Origin: an uncultured Collinsella sp.
Lineage (GTDB): Bacteria > Actinomycetota > Coriobacteriia > Coriobacteriales > Coriobacteriaceae
Reading direction: 5' to 3'
NCBI GenBank assembly: GCA_958370325.1
Contig: CATXJW010000008.1
Coordinates: 7,084 to 71,083 of the forward strand
DNA length: 64,000 bases
Shown: piece after piece, positions 24,786 through 33,951 of the stretch
Layout of the letters: every line of letters begins with the position of its first letter
Position numbering within the stretch: position 1 is the stretch's first letter
The notes under the pieces: model-generated
Seen by the model: the letters and a program-made list of their open reading frames with translations, nothing else
What the model was told of the DNA's origin: nothing
The model's database searches: none
Position numbers and translations under genes: made by a program

Positions 24786-24877
24786 TGGCATCCACATAAA
24801 AGTTCAGTCGCATGAATGGGAATGGGCTGAAACGCGTATGCGGGGGCCGGCAAGAGAGGACTTAAGGAGTTCACCGT

Positions 24878-26092
24878 ATGGCCGATAAGATCCAGTGGGC
24901 GGGCAACACGATGCCCAAGAGCGATGACAAGCACTTGGGAATCATGAGCCTCGACCACGTGAAGAAGGCCCGCGCCTTCCACCAGTCGTTCCCTCAGTAC
25001 ACCGTCACTCCGCTTGCCCGCCTGGATGGTCAGGCTGCGCGCCTGGGCCTTTCCAACCTGTGCGTTAAGGACGAGAGCTATCGCTTTGGCCTCAACGCCT
25101 TTAAGGTCCTGGGCGGTTCGTTTGCCATGGCCAACTACATTGCCGACGAGACCGGCAAGGACGTTGCCGAGTGCACCTTCGATTACCTGACCTCCGATCA
25201 GCTTGCCAAGGACTTTGGCCAGGCCACCTTCTTTACTGCCACCGACGGCAACCATGGCCGCGGCGTGGCATGGGCTGCCAACAAGCTGGGCCAGAAGGCC
25301 GTCGTGCACATGCCCAAGGGTTCCACCAAGCCCCGCTTTGATAACATCGCCGCCGAGGGCGCCACGGTGACCATCGAAGAGGTCAACTACGACGAGTGCG
25401 TGCGCATGGCCGCCGCCGAGGCCGACGCCTGCGAGCGCGGCGTCATCGTTCAGGATACCGCCTGGGAGGGCTACGAGAAGATCCCGTCCTGGATCATGGA
25501 GGGCTACGGCACCATGGCTTCCGAGGCTGCCGAGCAGCTGCGCGAGATGGCCATCAACCGCCCGACGCACGTCTTTGTCCAGGCTGGCGTGGGCTCGCTC
25601 GCCGGCGCCGTGGTGGGCTACTTCACCAACCTGTATCCCGATAACCCGCCCACCTTCGTCGTGGTCGAGTGCGCGCCTGCCGCCTGCCTGTACAAGGGCG
25701 CTGCCGCCGGCGACGGCGATCCGCGCATCGTGGACGGCGACATGCCCTCCATCATGGCCGGCCTGTGCTGCGGCGAGCCCAACATCCTGGGCTGGGATAT
25801 CCTGCGCAACCACACCACCGCCTTCGTGTCCTGCCCCGACTGGGTCACCGCTCGCGGCATGCGCACTCTGGGCGCTCCCGAGAAGGGCGACCCGCGCGTC
25901 ATCTCTGGCGAGTCCGGCGCTGTGACCACCGGTCTGGTCGAGACTCTCATGCTCGATCCCGAGTACGCCGAGCTCAAGGAACTCATCGGCCTGGACAAGA
26001 CGAGCTCCGTGCTCTGCTTCTCCACCGAGGGCGACACCGATCCGGATCAGTACCGTCGCATCGTCTGGGAAGGCGAATACCCCACTTGCTAA
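24878..26092 (+). CDS. dpaL: Diaminopropionate ammonia-lyase
   Basis: 404 aa behind TTAAGGAGTTCACC. It is a PLP fold-II enzyme with the Schiff-base lysine in DESYRFGLNAFKVLGG (K76) and the phosphate-binding loop further on; FTATDGNHGRGVAWAA is typical of DpaL (YgeX). It cleaves 2,3-diaminopropionate to pyruvate and two ammonia via 2-aminoacrylate. In the urate-degradation cluster this is the terminal step releasing pyruvate. The length matches E. coli YgeX (about 398). It is first in dpaL-ygeY-ygeW. Confidence 0.96.
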   Translation: MADKIQWAGNTMPKSDDKHLGIMSLDHVKKARAFHQSFPQYTVTPLARLDGQAARLGLSNLCVKDESYRFGLNAFKVLGGSFAMANYIADETGKDVAECTFDYLTSDQLAKDFGQATFFTATDGNHGRGVAWAANKLGQKAVVHMPKGSTKPRFDNIAAEGATVTIEEVNYDECVRMAAAEADACERGVIVQDTAWEGYEKIPSWIMEGYGTMASEAAEQLREMAINRPTHVFVQAGVGSLAGAVVGYFTNLYPDNPPTFVVVECAPAACLYKGAAAGDGDPRIVDGDMPSIMAGLCCGEPNILGWDILRNHTTAFVSCPDWVTARGMRTLGAPEKGDPRVISGESGAVTTGLVETLMLDPEYAELKELIGLDKTSSVLCFSTEGDTDPDQYRRIVWEGEYPTC

Positions 26093-26164
26093 TACTGGGC
26101 GGAGTAAATAGGTATCGCTCCGCTACCTCACAGGTAGATTCCTTCGTTTGAAAGGTTATGAACA

Positions 26165-27550
26165 ATGGCTAAAGAACTCGATTTCGACGCTATCAAGGCT
26201 GCGGCTGAGTCTCATCGTGCTGATATGACTCGCTTCCTGCGCGCTATGATCTCTCACCCCTCTGAGTCCTGCGAGGAGGGTGAGGTTGTTGCCTGCATCA
26301 AGGCCGAGATGGAGAGCCTTGGCTATGACGAGGTCAAGGTCGACGGCCTGGGCAACGTCATGGGCTTTATGGGCGAGGGCGACAAGATCATCGCCATCGA
26401 CTCCCACATCGACACCGTCGGTATCGGCAACATCGAGAACTGGGACGCCGATCCCTATGAGGGCTACGAGACCGACGAGATCATCTACGGCCGCGGCGGC
26501 TCCGACCAGGAGGGTGGCATGGCTTCTGCTACCTACGCTGCCAAGATGATGAAGGACATGGGCCTCATCCCCGAGGGCTACAAGATCATGGTCGTCGGCA
26601 CCGTCCAGGAAGAGGACTGCGACGGCATGTGCTGGCAGTACATCTACAACAAGGACGGCATTAAGCCCGAGTTCGTCATTTCCACCGAGCCCACCGACGG
26701 CGGCATCTATCGCGGTCACCGCGGCCGCATGGAGATCCGCGTCGACGTTCACGGCACCTCCTGCCACGGCTCCGCTCCCGACCGCGGCGACAACGCCATT
26801 TACAAGATGGCCGACATCATCGCCGACGTCCGCGCCCTCAACAACAACGGCTGCGACGAGTCGACCGACATCAAGGGCCTCGTCAAGATGCTCGACCCCA
26901 AGTACAACCCCGAGCACTTCGAGGATGCCCGCTTCCTGGGCCGCGGCACCTGCACCGTCAGCCAGATCTTCTACACCAGCCCCAGCCGCTGCGCTGTCGC
27001 TGACTCCTGCGCCATCTCCATCGACCGTCGCATGACCGCCGGCGAGACCTGGGAGTCCTGCCTGGACGAGATCCGCAACCTGCCGGCCGCCAAGAAGTAC
27101 GGCGACGACGTGAAGGTCTCCATGTACATGTACGACCGTCCGTCCTGGACCGGCGAGGTCTACGAGACCGAGGCTTACTTCCCCACGTGGATCAACAAGG
27201 AGACCGCTCCGCACGTCAAGGCCCTCGTCGACGCCCACAAGGCCATGTTCGGTGACGAGCGCATCGGCTGCGAGCCCAGCATGGACAAGCGCACCGGTCG
27301 TCCGCTGTGCGACAAGTGGACCTTCTCCACGAACTGCGTTTCCATCCAGGGCCGCTATGGCATCCCCTGCGTCGGCTTTGGCCCGGGTGCCGAGTCTCAG
27401 GCTCACGCTCCCAACGAGGTCACCTACAAGGACGACCTGGTCACCGCTGCCGCCATGTATGTGGCTGCCCTGAACCTCTACGATCCGAGCCAGGCCGATG
27501 GCGACGCCACCGTCTTCCGCGCCGGTCTGACCAACAACAAGATCGACTAG
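26165..27550 (+). CDS. ygeY: YgeY family M20-type metallohydrolase
   Basis: 461 aa. It has M20/ArgE-DapE metal motifs: IDSHIDTVG (H81, D83), GGSDQEGG (D114) and GTVQEED (catalytic Glu near 149). GTSCHGSAPDRGDNA marks the dimerisation domain. YgeY is called a selenium-metabolism-linked hydrolase and is essential in anaerobic urate degradation, where it probably hydrolyses an N-carbamoyl or amide intermediate to give 2,3-diaminopropionate. It lies 72 nt after dpaL on the same strand. Confidence 0.95.
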   Translation: MAKELDFDAIKAAAESHRADMTRFLRAMISHPSESCEEGEVVACIKAEMESLGYDEVKVDGLGNVMGFMGEGDKIIAIDSHIDTVGIGNIENWDADPYEGYETDEIIYGRGGSDQEGGMASATYAAKMMKDMGLIPEGYKIMVVGTVQEEDCDGMCWQYIYNKDGIKPEFVISTEPTDGGIYRGHRGRMEIRVDVHGTSCHGSAPDRGDNAIYKMADIIADVRALNNNGCDESTDIKGLVKMLDPKYNPEHFEDARFLGRGTCTVSQIFYTSPSRCAVADSCAISIDRRMTAGETWESCLDEIRNLPAAKKYGDDVKVSMYMYDRPSWTGEVYETEAYFPTWINKETAPHVKALVDAHKAMFGDERIGCEPSMDKRTGRPLCDKWTFSTNCVSIQGRYGIPCVGFGPGAESQAHAPNEVTYKDDLVTAAAMYVAALNLYDPSQADGDATVFRAGLTNNKID

Positions 27551-27751
27551 TCCCATTCCTCGATTTTGTTGAGCCGGGGACAGTTTATGCCCCCGGCACC
27601 TCCTGTTGACTCGGGGCCCGCGGTCGTTATCTCCCATGCTTCCTCAACGGTGGCGGGTCCTCGTCATAGTGCTCTGCATGTTCTAGCCACACGCGCATGC
27701 CGGAGCACATCTACTCATTGCAATCGTTTCATCTTTGGAAAGGATATTTAC

Positions 27752-28954
27752 ATGGACGCCAAGTTTACCGAGCTCGTCGAGCAGCTGAACGGCCTCGATT
27801 TTAAGGGCATGTACGGCAGCGACTTCCTGCACACCTGGGATAAGACCACCGATGAGCTCAAGGCGCTCTACATCGTCGCCGACGCCCTGCGCGAGCTGCG
27901 CGAGAACAACGTCTCGTCCAAGATCTTCGATTCGGGTCTGGCCGTCTCCCTGTTCCGTGACAACTCCACCCGTACGCGCTTCTCCTTCTCTAAGGCAGCC
28001 AACCTGCTCGGTCTTGAGCTGCAGGACCTGGACGAGAAGAAGTCCCAGATCGCTCACGGCGAGACCGTCCGCGAGACCGCTACCATGATCTCCTTCATGG
28101 CCGACGTCATCGGCATCCGCGACGACATGTACATCGGCAAGGGCGACGCCTACATGGCCGAGGTCTCCGAGTCCGTGCAGCAGGCCTACGAGGACGGCGT
28201 TCTGGATCACCGTCCCACGCTCATCTCCCTGCAGTCCGACTCCGATCACCCCACGCAGTCCTCTGCCGACATGCTCTACCTCATCAACGAGTTTGGCGGT
28301 CTTGAGAACCTCAAGGGCAAAAAGGTTGCCGTCACCTGGGCCTACTCGCCCTCTTACGGCAAGCCGCTGTCCTGCCCGCAGTCGCTGATCAGCCTGCTGC
28401 CCCGTTTTGGCATGGACGTCACCTTGGCCCACCCCGAGGGCTACGACCTCATGCCCGAGGTCGTCGAGCGCGCCAAGGGTTATGCCGCCGAGTCCGGCAC
28501 CACCTTTAAGCAGGTCAACACCATGGCCGAGGCCTTCGAGGGCGCCGACATCGTGATCCCGAAGAGCTGGGCTCCGTTTGCCGCCATGGAGAAGCGCACC
28601 AACCTGTACGCCGAGGGCGACGACGCCGGCATCGCCGCGCTCGAGAAGGAGCTGCTCGCTCAGAACGCTACGCATCAGGATTGGTGCTCCACGACCGAGC
28701 TCATGGAGAAGACCGCCAACGGCCAGGACACCATCTTTATGCATCCGCTGCCCGCCGACATCTCCGGTGTCTCTTGCGAGCACGGCGAGGTCAACGCCGA
28801 CGTCTTCGACATGCACCGCGTGGGCATGTACAAGGAGGCCAGCTACAAGCCGTACGCCATCGCAGCCATGATGTTCCTGCAGAAGGTTGCCGATCCCGCC
28901 GCTACCCTCAAGGCCCTCGACGAGCGCAACACCGCCCGTTGGTTCCAGGCCTAA
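27752..28954 (+). CDS. ygeW: YgeW knotted carbamoyltransferase
   Basis: 400 aa from the ATG at 27752 (GGAAAGGATATTTAC upstream). It carries the carbamoyl-phosphate motif FRDNSTRTRFSF (residues 69-80), the HPTQSSADML loop and HPLPADISGVSC near residue 330, which fit the knotted YgeW group of aspartate/ornithine carbamoyltransferase-like proteins. In the purine cluster it is thought to run in reverse, giving carbamoyl phosphate for ATP formation by a carbamate kinase, which is not in this window. The 201-nt gap before it holds a GCCGGGG/CCCCCGGC hairpin (27574-27598). Confidence 0.95.
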   Translation: MDAKFTELVEQLNGLDFKGMYGSDFLHTWDKTTDELKALYIVADALRELRENNVSSKIFDSGLAVSLFRDNSTRTRFSFSKAANLLGLELQDLDEKKSQIAHGETVRETATMISFMADVIGIRDDMYIGKGDAYMAEVSESVQQAYEDGVLDHRPTLISLQSDSDHPTQSSADMLYLINEFGGLENLKGKKVAVTWAYSPSYGKPLSCPQSLISLLPRFGMDVTLAHPEGYDLMPEVVERAKGYAAESGTTFKQVNTMAEAFEGADIVIPKSWAPFAAMEKRTNLYAEGDDAGIAALEKELLAQNATHQDWCSTTELMEKTANGQDTIFMHPLPADISGVSCEHGEVNADVFDMHRVGMYKEASYKPYAIAAMMFLQKVADPAATLKALDERNTARWFQA

Positions 28955-28977
28955 AGCTGGGTTGAGGTAAGCCATGT

Positions 28978-29015
28978 AAAGGGGGCGCTCTGCCAACCGG
29001 CGGGGTGCCCCTTTT
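28978..29015 (+). terminator. Terminator after ygeW
   Basis: AAAGGGGGC (28978-28986) and GCCCCTTTTT (29007-29015) form a GC-rich hairpin with one bulge, followed by a U tract. It closes dpaL-ygeY-ygeW. Confidence 0.8.
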
Positions 29016-29104
29016 TGCATCGTGGGCGTGCGGGATAAGCGCTTTCGATGTAGATGCCCCGCGACGCGAGTTATGGGTACGATGGTTTCAGGGGAGGTAT
29101 CGCC

Positions 29105-29719
29105 ATGAAACTTGGTTGCGTCATTATGGCTTCGGGCGAGGGCAAGCGATTTGGCTCTAACAAGATGCTCGCCGATATCTATGGCGAGCCGCTGATTGCC
29201 CGGACCATTGATTCGGTTCCCCGGGGCTTTGACGTTGTGGTTTCGACGCGTTGGCCCGAGGTCGCTCAGATTTGTGATGACAAGCATTGCCCGTGCGTGC
29301 TGCACGATGGCGAGCTGCGCAGCGAAAGCGTCCGTGCGGGCCTTTCGTGGGGAGTCGAACGCAACTGGAAAGGTTGCCTCTTTTTGCCGGGCGACCAGCC
29401 GCTCGTGAGTTCAGATTCTTTTGAGGCTATGGTTCGTGCATTTGACGAGCGTGGCCGCAAGCATCCGGTGCGTCTTGCGTGCAACGGTGAGCCTTCGAGC
29501 CCGGTGCTCTTTCCGGCGGAACTGTTCGATGCACTTATGTGTCTTGGGGGTAAGGACGGCGGCGGTTCGATCCTCAAGGACCGTACCGACGTGGTGCTGG
29601 TCGAGGCGCGTGCCTACGAGCTGTGGGACGTCGATGCCGTCAAGGGACAGCGACGCATAACGGAGCATATCGCCGCCTGCTCGTATTTTGATCGCGTGGC
29701 CAACTGCATCAATCAATAA
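29105..29719 (+). CDS. mocA: MocA-like molybdenum cofactor nucleotidyltransferase
   Basis: 204 aa from the ATG at 29105 (GGGGAGGTATCGCC upstream). The N-terminal MASGEGKRFGSNKML is the nucleotide-binding signature of MobA/MocA-like enzymes, and FLPGDQPLVS holds the metal-binding aspartate. MocA (YgfJ in E. coli) makes molybdopterin cytosine dinucleotide for xanthine-dehydrogenase-family enzymes. This fits the neighbouring Mo hydroxylase. It ends 9 nt before hydA. Confidence 0.88.
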   Translation: MKLGCVIMASGEGKRFGSNKMLADIYGEPLIARTIDSVPRGFDVVVSTRWPEVAQICDDKHCPCVLHDGELRSESVRAGLSWGVERNWKGCLFLPGDQPLVSSDSFEAMVRAFDERGRKHPVRLACNGEPSSPVLFPAELFDALMCLGGKDGGGSILKDRTDVVLVEARAYELWDVDAVKGQRRITEHIAACSYFDRVANCINQ

Positions 29720-29728
29720 GGAGCAATT

Positions 29729-31096
29729 ATGATCATCATCAAAAACGGCGCACTCGTGACGCCCCAGGGGCTTCGCCGCGCCGATCTTGCCATGGAGGGC
29801 GACAAGATTGTGCGGATTGCCGCGGCAATCGAGCCGGGCGAGGGCGATACCGTCGAGGACGCCACCGACTGTTGGGTGTTTCCCGGCTTTATCGACGGCC
29901 ACACGCACATGCAGTGCTGGACCGGCATGGATTGGACAGCCGATAGCTTTGAGACCGGCACGCGCGCGGCTGCCTGCGGCGGCACGACGACCATTGTGGA
30001 CTACGCGACGGCCGATCGCGGCGTGACCATGCCCGATGCCTTGGTCGAGTGGCATCATCGCGCCGACGGCACCTGCACCGCCAACTATGCCTTCCATATG
30101 GCGCTTGCCGAGTGGAATGAGCGCAACCGCGCCGATCTTTCGGCCATGCGCGAGGCGGGCGTGTCGTCGTTTAAGACCTACTTTGCCTACGACCATCTGC
30201 GCCTGGACGATGCCGAGACGCTCGAGGTGCTGGAGGAGCTCAAGCGCGTGGGCGGTATCCTGTGCGTGCATTGCGAGAACGGCACGTTGGTCAACGCGCT
30301 GCAGAAGCGCGTGTTTGAGCAGGGTATCCACGGGCCCGAGGGCCATGCGCTCAGCCGTCCGGACGTGTGTGAGGCCGAGGCCGTGAGCCGCCTGCTGTAT
30401 CTGGCGCACTTGGCCGGGGACGCTCCGGTCAACGTGGTGCACCTTTCGACCAAGCTGGGGCTCGAGGCCATTCGCGCTGCCAAAGCGCGCGGGCAGAAGA
30501 ACATCTATGTCGAGACATGCCCTCAGTATCTGATGCTCGACGACACCTGCTATCTGGAGCAGGGCGAGGACGGCTTTGCGGGCGCCAAGTACGTGATGAG
30601 CCCGCCGCTGCGCCATGCCGGTGACCGTGCCGCGCTGCGCGAGGCGCTTGTGGCTGGCGAGATCGATACTATTGCGACCGATCATTGCAGCTTTAACCTG
30701 CACGGGCAAAAGGACCGAGGACGCGATGATTTCCGCGCGATTCCCAACGGCGGGCCCGGCGTGGAGCATCGTCCCGTTGCGATTGCCACGAGCTTTGAGG
30801 GACAGCTGGGTCCCGAGGATCTGTGCCGCTTGATGAGCGAGAATCCGGCGCGCGTTTTTGGCATGTATCCGCGCAAGGGCTGTCTTGCCGAGGGCGCCGA
30901 TGCCGACGTGTGCGTGTGGGATCCGTGCGCGCGTTGGACGATCAGCGCCGCGACGCAGCATCAGGCCGTGGACTACACGCCGCTCGAGGGCTTTGAGGCA
31001 CATGGCCGCGCCAAGGCCGTGTTTGTGAACGGCGTGCTGGCGGCACGCGACGGCGAGCCCACCGGAGCCCAGCCCGGCCGCTACGTGCCCCGCTAA
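29729..31096 (+). CDS. hydA: Dihydropyrimidinase/hydantoinase-type amidohydrolase
   Basis: 455 aa behind AAGGAG. The amidohydrolase metal centre starts with GFIDGHTHMQ (H58, H60). The carbamylated bridging lysine is in SSFKTYFAYDH (K149). Further metal histidines are in CVHCENG and NVVHLS, and the catalytic Asp in ATDHCSFN. It hydrolyses cyclic ureides such as dihydropyrimidines or hydantoins. In the urate cluster it would open an imidazolone/hydantoin-like ring product. It is co-transcribed with mocA. Confidence 0.94.
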   Translation: MIIIKNGALVTPQGLRRADLAMEGDKIVRIAAAIEPGEGDTVEDATDCWVFPGFIDGHTHMQCWTGMDWTADSFETGTRAAACGGTTTIVDYATADRGVTMPDALVEWHHRADGTCTANYAFHMALAEWNERNRADLSAMREAGVSSFKTYFAYDHLRLDDAETLEVLEELKRVGGILCVHCENGTLVNALQKRVFEQGIHGPEGHALSRPDVCEAEAVSRLLYLAHLAGDAPVNVVHLSTKLGLEAIRAAKARGQKNIYVETCPQYLMLDDTCYLEQGEDGFAGAKYVMSPPLRHAGDRAALREALVAGEIDTIATDHCSFNLHGQKDRGRDDFRAIPNGGPGVEHRPVAIATSFEGQLGPEDLCRLMSENPARVFGMYPRKGCLAEGADADVCVWDPCARWTISAATQHQAVDYTPLEGFEAHGRAKAVFVNGVLAARDGEPTGAQPGRYVPR

Positions 31097-31109
31097 CAGG
31101 AAGACCGCC

Positions 31110-31182
31110 GGGGTAGCTAATTTGGGAGATGATTTTTTGGGACGGGGTAGCAAAAAGAGCCCCGTCCCAAATTAGCTACCCC
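31110..31182. terminator. Long palindrome between convergent hydA and yqeC
   Basis: GGGGTAGCTAATTTGGGA (31110-31127) is perfectly complementary to 31165-31182. Inside, GGGACGGGG (31139-31147) pairs with CCCCGTCCC (31160-31168), so two alternative hairpins share the right arm. It lies between convergent genes and overlaps the yqeC stop codon. It probably terminates both, but the long perfect arms resemble a dispersed palindromic element. Confidence 0.7.
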
Positions 31183-31913
31183 TGGAGGCTGGTGGCGATG
31201 AGGGGGCGGTTGAGGGCTGCCTCGAAGCGATCTGCCATTGTTGGGTCGGCAAGCGTGTCGGCTTGGTTGAGCATGACGCGTGCGGTGCTGAGTCCCAGCG
31301 CCTGCATCTCGGCATTGAGCACCTGGGCGACGCGCTCGGGCGTGGCGATGTCGGTAGGCTCGCAGCCGCAGCGCTCGCAGAAGAGCTCGGGGCGGTGGAC
31401 AACCTCGGCGACGGGCTTGCCCAGCCCCGAGGCGCCGACGACCCAGACAACGTTTGTCGCGGCGGCGGGAATTACCGGCTCCCAGGCGGCATGCGCCTTG
31501 AGCGGGAGTCGCTTGCTGCCATCTGCCTCGGCCAACACATAGTCAAAGCGCTGCGCCAGCTCGTTGAGCGGCTCGGCGGGGGCGGAGAGCTTGCCTGTCT
31601 CCGGGTTCAAAACACCCGCCTGGCAGATACTTCCGCGGACAAGTCCCGCGCATGCCTCGCAGGTGCAGCTGGGAACATGTAGGGTCCCCGGCTTCCAAGG
31701 CGCGGCGTCCAGGCGACGGCTCGACCCGTCCCATGGCACGCCGGCGACGGGAAACATGTGCGTGGTGGTACAGAGGAGCACGCGGCCGCCAGTGCGCATG
31801 AGCTCGAGACCCAGCGTCTTCAGCAGCGTCGACTTGCCGCCACTGCCGATAATCGCGGTAATGCCCGGCTCGATCTTGAGCGCGGAGGCAAGGTTTCCGC
31901 TCGTCGTTTCCAT
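31176..31913 (-). CDS. yqeC: YqeC selenium-dependent hydroxylase accessory protein
   Basis: 245 aa. It has a P-loop IIGSGGKSTLLKTLG (residues about 20-34), the TTTHMFP motif and the Cys pair CTCEACAG in the middle. YqeC is a putative GTP/ATPase found only with selenium-dependent molybdenum hydroxylases and thought to help insert selenium. It is the only minus-strand gene among the accessory genes and diverges from yqeB across a 102-nt A/T-rich gap. Confidence 0.9.
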   Translation of the reverse strand: METTSGNLASALKIEPGITAIIGSGGKSTLLKTLGLELMRTGGRVLLCTTTHMFPVAGVPWDGSSRRLDAAPWKPGTLHVPSCTCEACAGLVRGSICQAGVLNPETGKLSAPAEPLNELAQRFDYVLAEADGSKRLPLKAHAAWEPVIPAAATNVVWVVGASGLGKPVAEVVHRPELFCERCGCEPTDIATPERVAQVLNAEMQALGLSTARVMLNQADTLADPTMADRFEAALNRPLIATSLQG

Positions 31914-32015
31914 CTGTTCACCGCCGTATAATACTGTGATAATAAATAATCATCAGAGTAGCGGTCGGACCGCTTTTGCTCTGCTCAAACCGTAGCACAG
32001 GGAGGTGCCCCGGGA

Positions 32016-32810
32016 ATGCTCGTTTATGTTCGCGGCGCCGGCGATATCGCCACGGGCGTCGCTGCCCGTTTGGTGCGCGCCGGCGTGTCGGTCGTTATGG
32101 CAGATATCGCGGTTCCCACGTGCATTCGCCGCACAATCTGTTTTTGCGAGGCCATTCGCCTGGGCGAGGTCGAGGTCGAAGGCATTCGCGCTCGCTTGGC
32201 AGAGACGCCGGCTGAGGCGCTTGAGATTACCGAGGCTGGAGACGTCGCCGTTGTGGTGGACCCTCAGGCCAAGATGCTCGATGAGCTTAAGCCCGCGGCT
32301 GTGGTAGATGCGATTCTGGCCAAGCGCAATCTGGGCACCACGCGCGACATGGCTCCTGCCGTCATCGCGGTAGGGCCGGGCTTTACCGCGCCGGTCGATT
32401 GCGATGCCGTGGTCGAAACCATGCGCGGGCATTTTCTGGGTCGCGTCATTACCCAGGGCTCACCCCAACCCAACACGGGCGTGCCGGGCATGATCGGCGG
32501 ATATGGCAAGGAGCGCGTTATCCACAGCCCCGCCGCCGGCGTGTTTCGGTCCGACCGCGCAATCGGCGACATCGTGAGCGCCGGAGACGTGATTGGCTAC
32601 GCGGGCGATACGCCCATGTGCACGCAGATCGATGGCTGTCTGCGCGGGCTTTTGACGAACGGCGTGCGGGTGACTGAGGGCTTTAAATGCGCCGATGTCG
32701 ATCCGCGCGGCGACGCCAGCTATATCAACTATATTTCGGACAAGGCGACATCGGTCGGCGGCGGCGTGCTCGAGGCGCTTGCTATGCTCACCGATGTCTT
32801 TAGAGGATAG
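32016..32810 (+). CDS. yqeB: YqeB selenium-dependent molybdenum hydroxylase system protein
   Basis: 264 aa behind GGGAGGTGCCCCGGGA. It starts with MLVYVRGAGDIATGVAARL, a Rossmann-like motif typical of YqeB (EF2563 family), with CRRTIC-like FCEAIR and later ITQGSPQPNTGVPG. It is part of the marker set, with yqeC and selD, for selenium as a labile cofactor of Mo hydroxylases. It is followed 9 nt later by the XdhC-like gene. Confidence 0.92.
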   Translation: MLVYVRGAGDIATGVAARLVRAGVSVVMADIAVPTCIRRTICFCEAIRLGEVEVEGIRARLAETPAEALEITEAGDVAVVVDPQAKMLDELKPAAVVDAILAKRNLGTTRDMAPAVIAVGPGFTAPVDCDAVVETMRGHFLGRVITQGSPQPNTGVPGMIGGYGKERVIHSPAAGVFRSDRAIGDIVSAGDVIGYAGDTPMCTQIDGCLRGLLTNGVRVTEGFKCADVDPRGDASYINYISDKATSVGGGVLEALAMLTDVFRG

Positions 32811-32819
32811 AAGGCGGCA

Positions 32820-33863
32820 ATGGAAAAGCTCGATGTGGTGAATGCGGCGCTTGCCGCCCTGCGTGCTGGCGAGACGTGCGAGCTGGTGGTAGTGGCCGGT
32901 ACGGCGGGGTCGTCCCCGCGCGGTGTGGGCGCATGGATGACTGTCTTTGCCGATGGCAGCCAGGCGGGCACTATCGGCGGCGGCAAGATTGAGCTCTTTG
33001 CGCTGGACGAGGCGCGCGAGCTGCTGGCCGGGGGTAAATCGCGTCTGGTCCGCTACACCATGGGCGGCGAGAACTCCGATACCGGCATGATTTGCGGCGG
33101 AGCTATCTGCCTGTGCTATCTGCACCTGGACGCGACCAAGGCACCGTTGTTCCAGGAGATTGCCAATGTGCTGGCGTATCGACGCATCGGTGACTTCGTC
33201 ATTGACTTTGAGCCGTTTATCGCAAGCGCGCTCGAGGGCGATGTGGCTGAGTACCATGGCGAGGCATCACGCCATACCATTGACGGCTGTCCCGGGCTTT
33301 CGCTGGTGGAGGAGGGGAGTAAGGTCACCTACACCAACGCGGCCTCCGAGATTCCCGCGGCGCACATCGAGACGCTCTGCCCCGAGGGCCTGACCTATAT
33401 CTTTGGCTGCGGCCACGTGGGCGCTGCGACGGCGCGGGTGCTCACGGCGGCGGGCTTTGCCGTCGTGGCTTGCGACGACCGCCCCGGCACGCTGACCCCC
33501 GAATGGGTGCCCGGTGTCTACGACCGTCGTCTGGTCGACTACAAGAACCTGGGCGAGCAGTGCCCCATCGGCCCGCGCGACCTAGCGGTCGTCGCCACAG
33601 CAGGTCACAAGTCCGATATCGACGTGGTGATTCAGGCCATGCGTGCCAAGCCCGCCTATCTGGGCTGCTTGGGCTCGCGCCGCAAGACGGCCTTTGTGCG
33701 CGCCCGCCTGGAGCAGGAGGGCTTTACGCAGGAGCAAATCGACGAGCTGCACCTGCCGATCGGTGTCGCCATCGAGGCCGAGGACCCCGAGGAGATCGCC
33801 ATCTCCATCGCCGCCGAGATGATCCACCTGCGCCGCACCAAGCTCGTCCCCCGCAAGCGCTAA
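32820..33863 (+). CDS. XdhC/CoxI family molybdenum hydroxylase maturation protein
   Basis: 347 aa. The N-terminal XdhC/CoxI domain has TAGSSPRGVGAWM and IGGGKIE. The C-terminal Rossmann domain has IFGCGHVGAATARVL (near residue 195) and GCLGSRRKTAFVRARL. XdhC proteins bind molybdopterin, promote sulfuration of the Mo centre and hand it to the apo-hydroxylase. In selenium systems this member may assist selenation. It is the last gene before the ribosomal operon resumes. Confidence 0.93.
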   Translation: MEKLDVVNAALAALRAGETCELVVVAGTAGSSPRGVGAWMTVFADGSQAGTIGGGKIELFALDEARELLAGGKSRLVRYTMGGENSDTGMICGGAICLCYLHLDATKAPLFQEIANVLAYRRIGDFVIDFEPFIASALEGDVAEYHGEASRHTIDGCPGLSLVEEGSKVTYTNAASEIPAAHIETLCPEGLTYIFGCGHVGAATARVLTAAGFAVVACDDRPGTLTPEWVPGVYDRRLVDYKNLGEQCPIGPRDLAVVATAGHKSDIDVVIQAMRAKPAYLGCLGSRRKTAFVRARLEQEGFTQEQIDELHLPIGVAIEAEDPEEIAISIAAEMIHLRRTKLVPRKR

Positions 33864-33880
33864 TCGCATCCCCATATATG

Positions 33881-33947
33881 AGTTGCGGTGAAATACGGAC
33901 TGTTTAAGCCTGTTAAGCCGTCAAACGGTCCCTATTTCACCGCAACT
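33881..33947. repeat. Palindrome at the 3' edge of the non-ribosomal block
   Basis: The 20-nt arm 33881-33900 (AGTTGCGGTGAAATACGGAC) pairs with 33928-33947 with one mismatch, across a 27-nt loop. There is no U tract, so it is not a classical terminator. The arm-loop-arm size resembles the units at 7498-7713. The whole 325-nt gap 33864-34188 has no ORF: it holds this palindrome, a dispersed motif copy and a promoter candidate. Confidence 0.75.
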
Positions 33948-33951
33948 GCCA

